From NCBI GenBank assembly GCA_003586005.1, contig NSKI01000024.1:1-35018 (forward strand): a stretch of DNA of 35,018 nucleotides, in the 5' to 3' direction. This document shows positions 34,125 through 35,018 of the stretch, one piece after another. Numbering within the stretch: the first letter of the stretch is position 1; each line of letters begins with the position of its first letter. The DNA comes from Haloplasmatales bacterium 4B (GTDB taxonomy: Bacteria > Bacillota_I > Bacilli_A > Haloplasmatales > Haloplasmataceae). The position numbers and the translations under genes are program-made. Below the pieces are notes generated by a model, which was given only the letters and a program-made list of their open reading frames with translations, did not search any database and was not told where the DNA came from.

Positions 34125-34298
34125 ATGAAAAAAGAAGCATGGGACCAATTTATAAATTCTGGTAGTGTGGATGACTATCTAAATTATAAAAAAAGACAAA
34201 AACGATATTTAAATGAAATGGGAACAGAAGTAATTATAAAAGATAGTAAGAGGGATCATCGTGTTAGAAACAATAGAAGGGATTGTAATCAAAAATAG
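34125..34298 (+). CDS. yqzL: YqzL-family small protein
   Basis: This 57-residue frame begins MKKEAWDQFINSGSVDDYLNYK, matching the W..F..TG.v..YL.yK core of YqzL, the small protein that sits between era and recO in Bacillus. AGGAGAAAGG lies before the ATG. Its 3' end runs 38 bases into recO, and the tail (RDHRVRNNRRD) is probably not conserved. Function unknown. Confidence 0.8.
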   Translation: MKKEAWDQFINSGSVDDYLNYKKRQKRYLNEMGTEVIIKDSKRDHRVRNNRRDCNQK

Positions 34299-34983
34299 TG
34301 ATTACCAAGAAAAAAGTAAAATTTTACAAGTTTTTTCTAAAGAGCATGGGTTAATTGGAATTTTATTAAAAGGTGCAAATAATTATAAAAATAATAATTT
34401 CGCTTTAATACAACCAATTAGCCATGCCTTTTTCAATATAAATTATTATAATGGTTTGTCTAAATGTTATAATGGTGAATTGATAAATTCATTTCATTCT
34501 TTGAAAAATGATTTTTCAAAGAATATATATATTTTTCATATTTTTGAATTAATTTACAAAAATTTAGAACAACATCAAAAAAACTCATATCTATTTGATA
34601 TATTATTAAAAATAATCGAGATTATGGAAAAAAGCACTGATATAATTCAAATAAAACTATTAACAATCTATTTTGAATTAAAATTATTATATTTTATTGG
34701 CGTATTTCCGGAAATATCGAAATGTGTCGAATGCGGTAGTTCAAAACATATTACAAATTTCGACATTTCAAAAGGTGGATTTGTATGTGAGAAATGCATT
34801 GATCCTCGAAGTAAAATTTTTTCAGTAGATTCACTACAAGTGCTATATCAATTGTTTTATCAAGAACTAGATAACTTTAATTATGATATTAATGATAAGA
34901 TAATTAGCGAATTACAATTACTATTAAGAGAATATTATAATTATCATTTAGGAATAAAAACAAATTCGTCAAAATACTTTTAA
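34261..34983 (+). CDS. recO: DNA repair protein RecO
   Basis: This 240-residue protein has an N-terminal OB fold (EGIVIKNSDYQEKSKILQVFSKEHGLIGILLKG) and a zinc finger, C-x2-C (CVECG) and C-x2-C (CEKC), in the C-terminal part. RecO loads RecA on SSB-coated DNA with RecR. The start is GTG at 34261, seven bases after AAGAGGG. It ends a few bases before the promoter at the window edge, so glyQS or another gene probably begins just outside. Confidence 0.95.
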   Translation: MLETIEGIVIKNSDYQEKSKILQVFSKEHGLIGILLKGANNYKNNNFALIQPISHAFFNINYYNGLSKCYNGELINSFHSLKNDFSKNIYIFHIFELIYKNLEQHQKNSYLFDILLKIIEIMEKSTDIIQIKLLTIYFELKLLYFIGVFPEISKCVECGSSKHITNFDISKGGFVCEKCIDPRSKIFSVDSLQVLYQLFYQELDNFNYDINDKIISELQLLLREYYNYHLGIKTNSSKYF

Positions 34984-34989
34984 AAGTAC

Positions 34990-35018
34990 TTGACATATAT
35001 ATATATATTACCTATAAT
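34990..35018 (+). promoter_or_regulatory. Fully consensus sigma-A promoter at the window edge
   Basis: TTGACA (34990-34995) and TATAAT (35013-35018) are exactly 17 bases apart. The spacer is mostly an alternating TA run. The gene it reads lies outside the window. Confidence 0.85.

Overview
The window comes from an AT-rich, low-GC Gram-positive bacterium. It uses the standard code (TGA is a stop, for example at the ends of the ylbL-like gene and the small rnf gene). The right third has the Bacillota block yqfC-yqfD-phoH-ybeY-cdd-era-yqzL-recO. Together with an Rnf complex and sporulation-type yqfC/yqfD, this suggests a Bacillota lineage near the Mollicutes border (Haloplasma, Turicibacter or Izemoplasma-like). 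That placement is inference. I saw no tRNA, rRNA, CRISPR array or intact mobile element.

Left part (1-3900): the 3' part of an unrecognised gene, a deleted relic of an IS3-family transposase, and a divergent pair encoding a YebC-family translation factor and a TypA/BipA-like GTPase with an unusual P-loop.

Carbohydrate island (3900-11920): a LacI-type repressor, an aldo/keto reductase, a cytoplasmic GH30 beta-glucanase and a very large glycoside phosphorylase (GH161/GH94 type). Two GH16 (laminarinase-like) genes lie among them, and both have lost the stretch that should hold the catalytic glutamates. Three near-identical operators, CGAAAACGRTTTCG, mark this as one local regulon. Two of them sit exactly five bases after the -10 box of a strong promoter. 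I read it as a beta-1,3(1,6)-glucan locus that has lost its outer hydrolases but kept its intracellular enzymes.

Middle (11920-19270): an M3 oligopeptidase, a secreted protein with a pre-peptidase C-terminal (PPC) domain, a PadR / DUF1700 (HAAS) / DUF4097 envelope-stress-type operon with its own palindromic operator, a YczE-type membrane protein, and an MntP manganese exporter with an added Cys/His cluster.

Rnf operon (19380-24480): rnfC-D-G-E-A, then a small one-TM protein with four cysteines that looks like the Na+-NQR maturation factor NqrM, then an rnfB of only 117 residues without the polyferredoxin domain. The unit is bounded by a good promoter and a strong terminator. It should couple ferredoxin oxidation to NAD+ reduction and ion pumping, but the electron entry point is unusual. 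I consider this the most interesting part of the window.

Right part (24500-35018): dCMP deaminase, a PDZ-Lon membrane protease, lipoprotein signal peptidase, RluD, a rhomboid-like protein without catalytic residues, a Nudix hydrolase, and the yqfC-to-recO cluster, from which pgpH and dgkA are missing. The window ends exactly on a fully consensus promoter.
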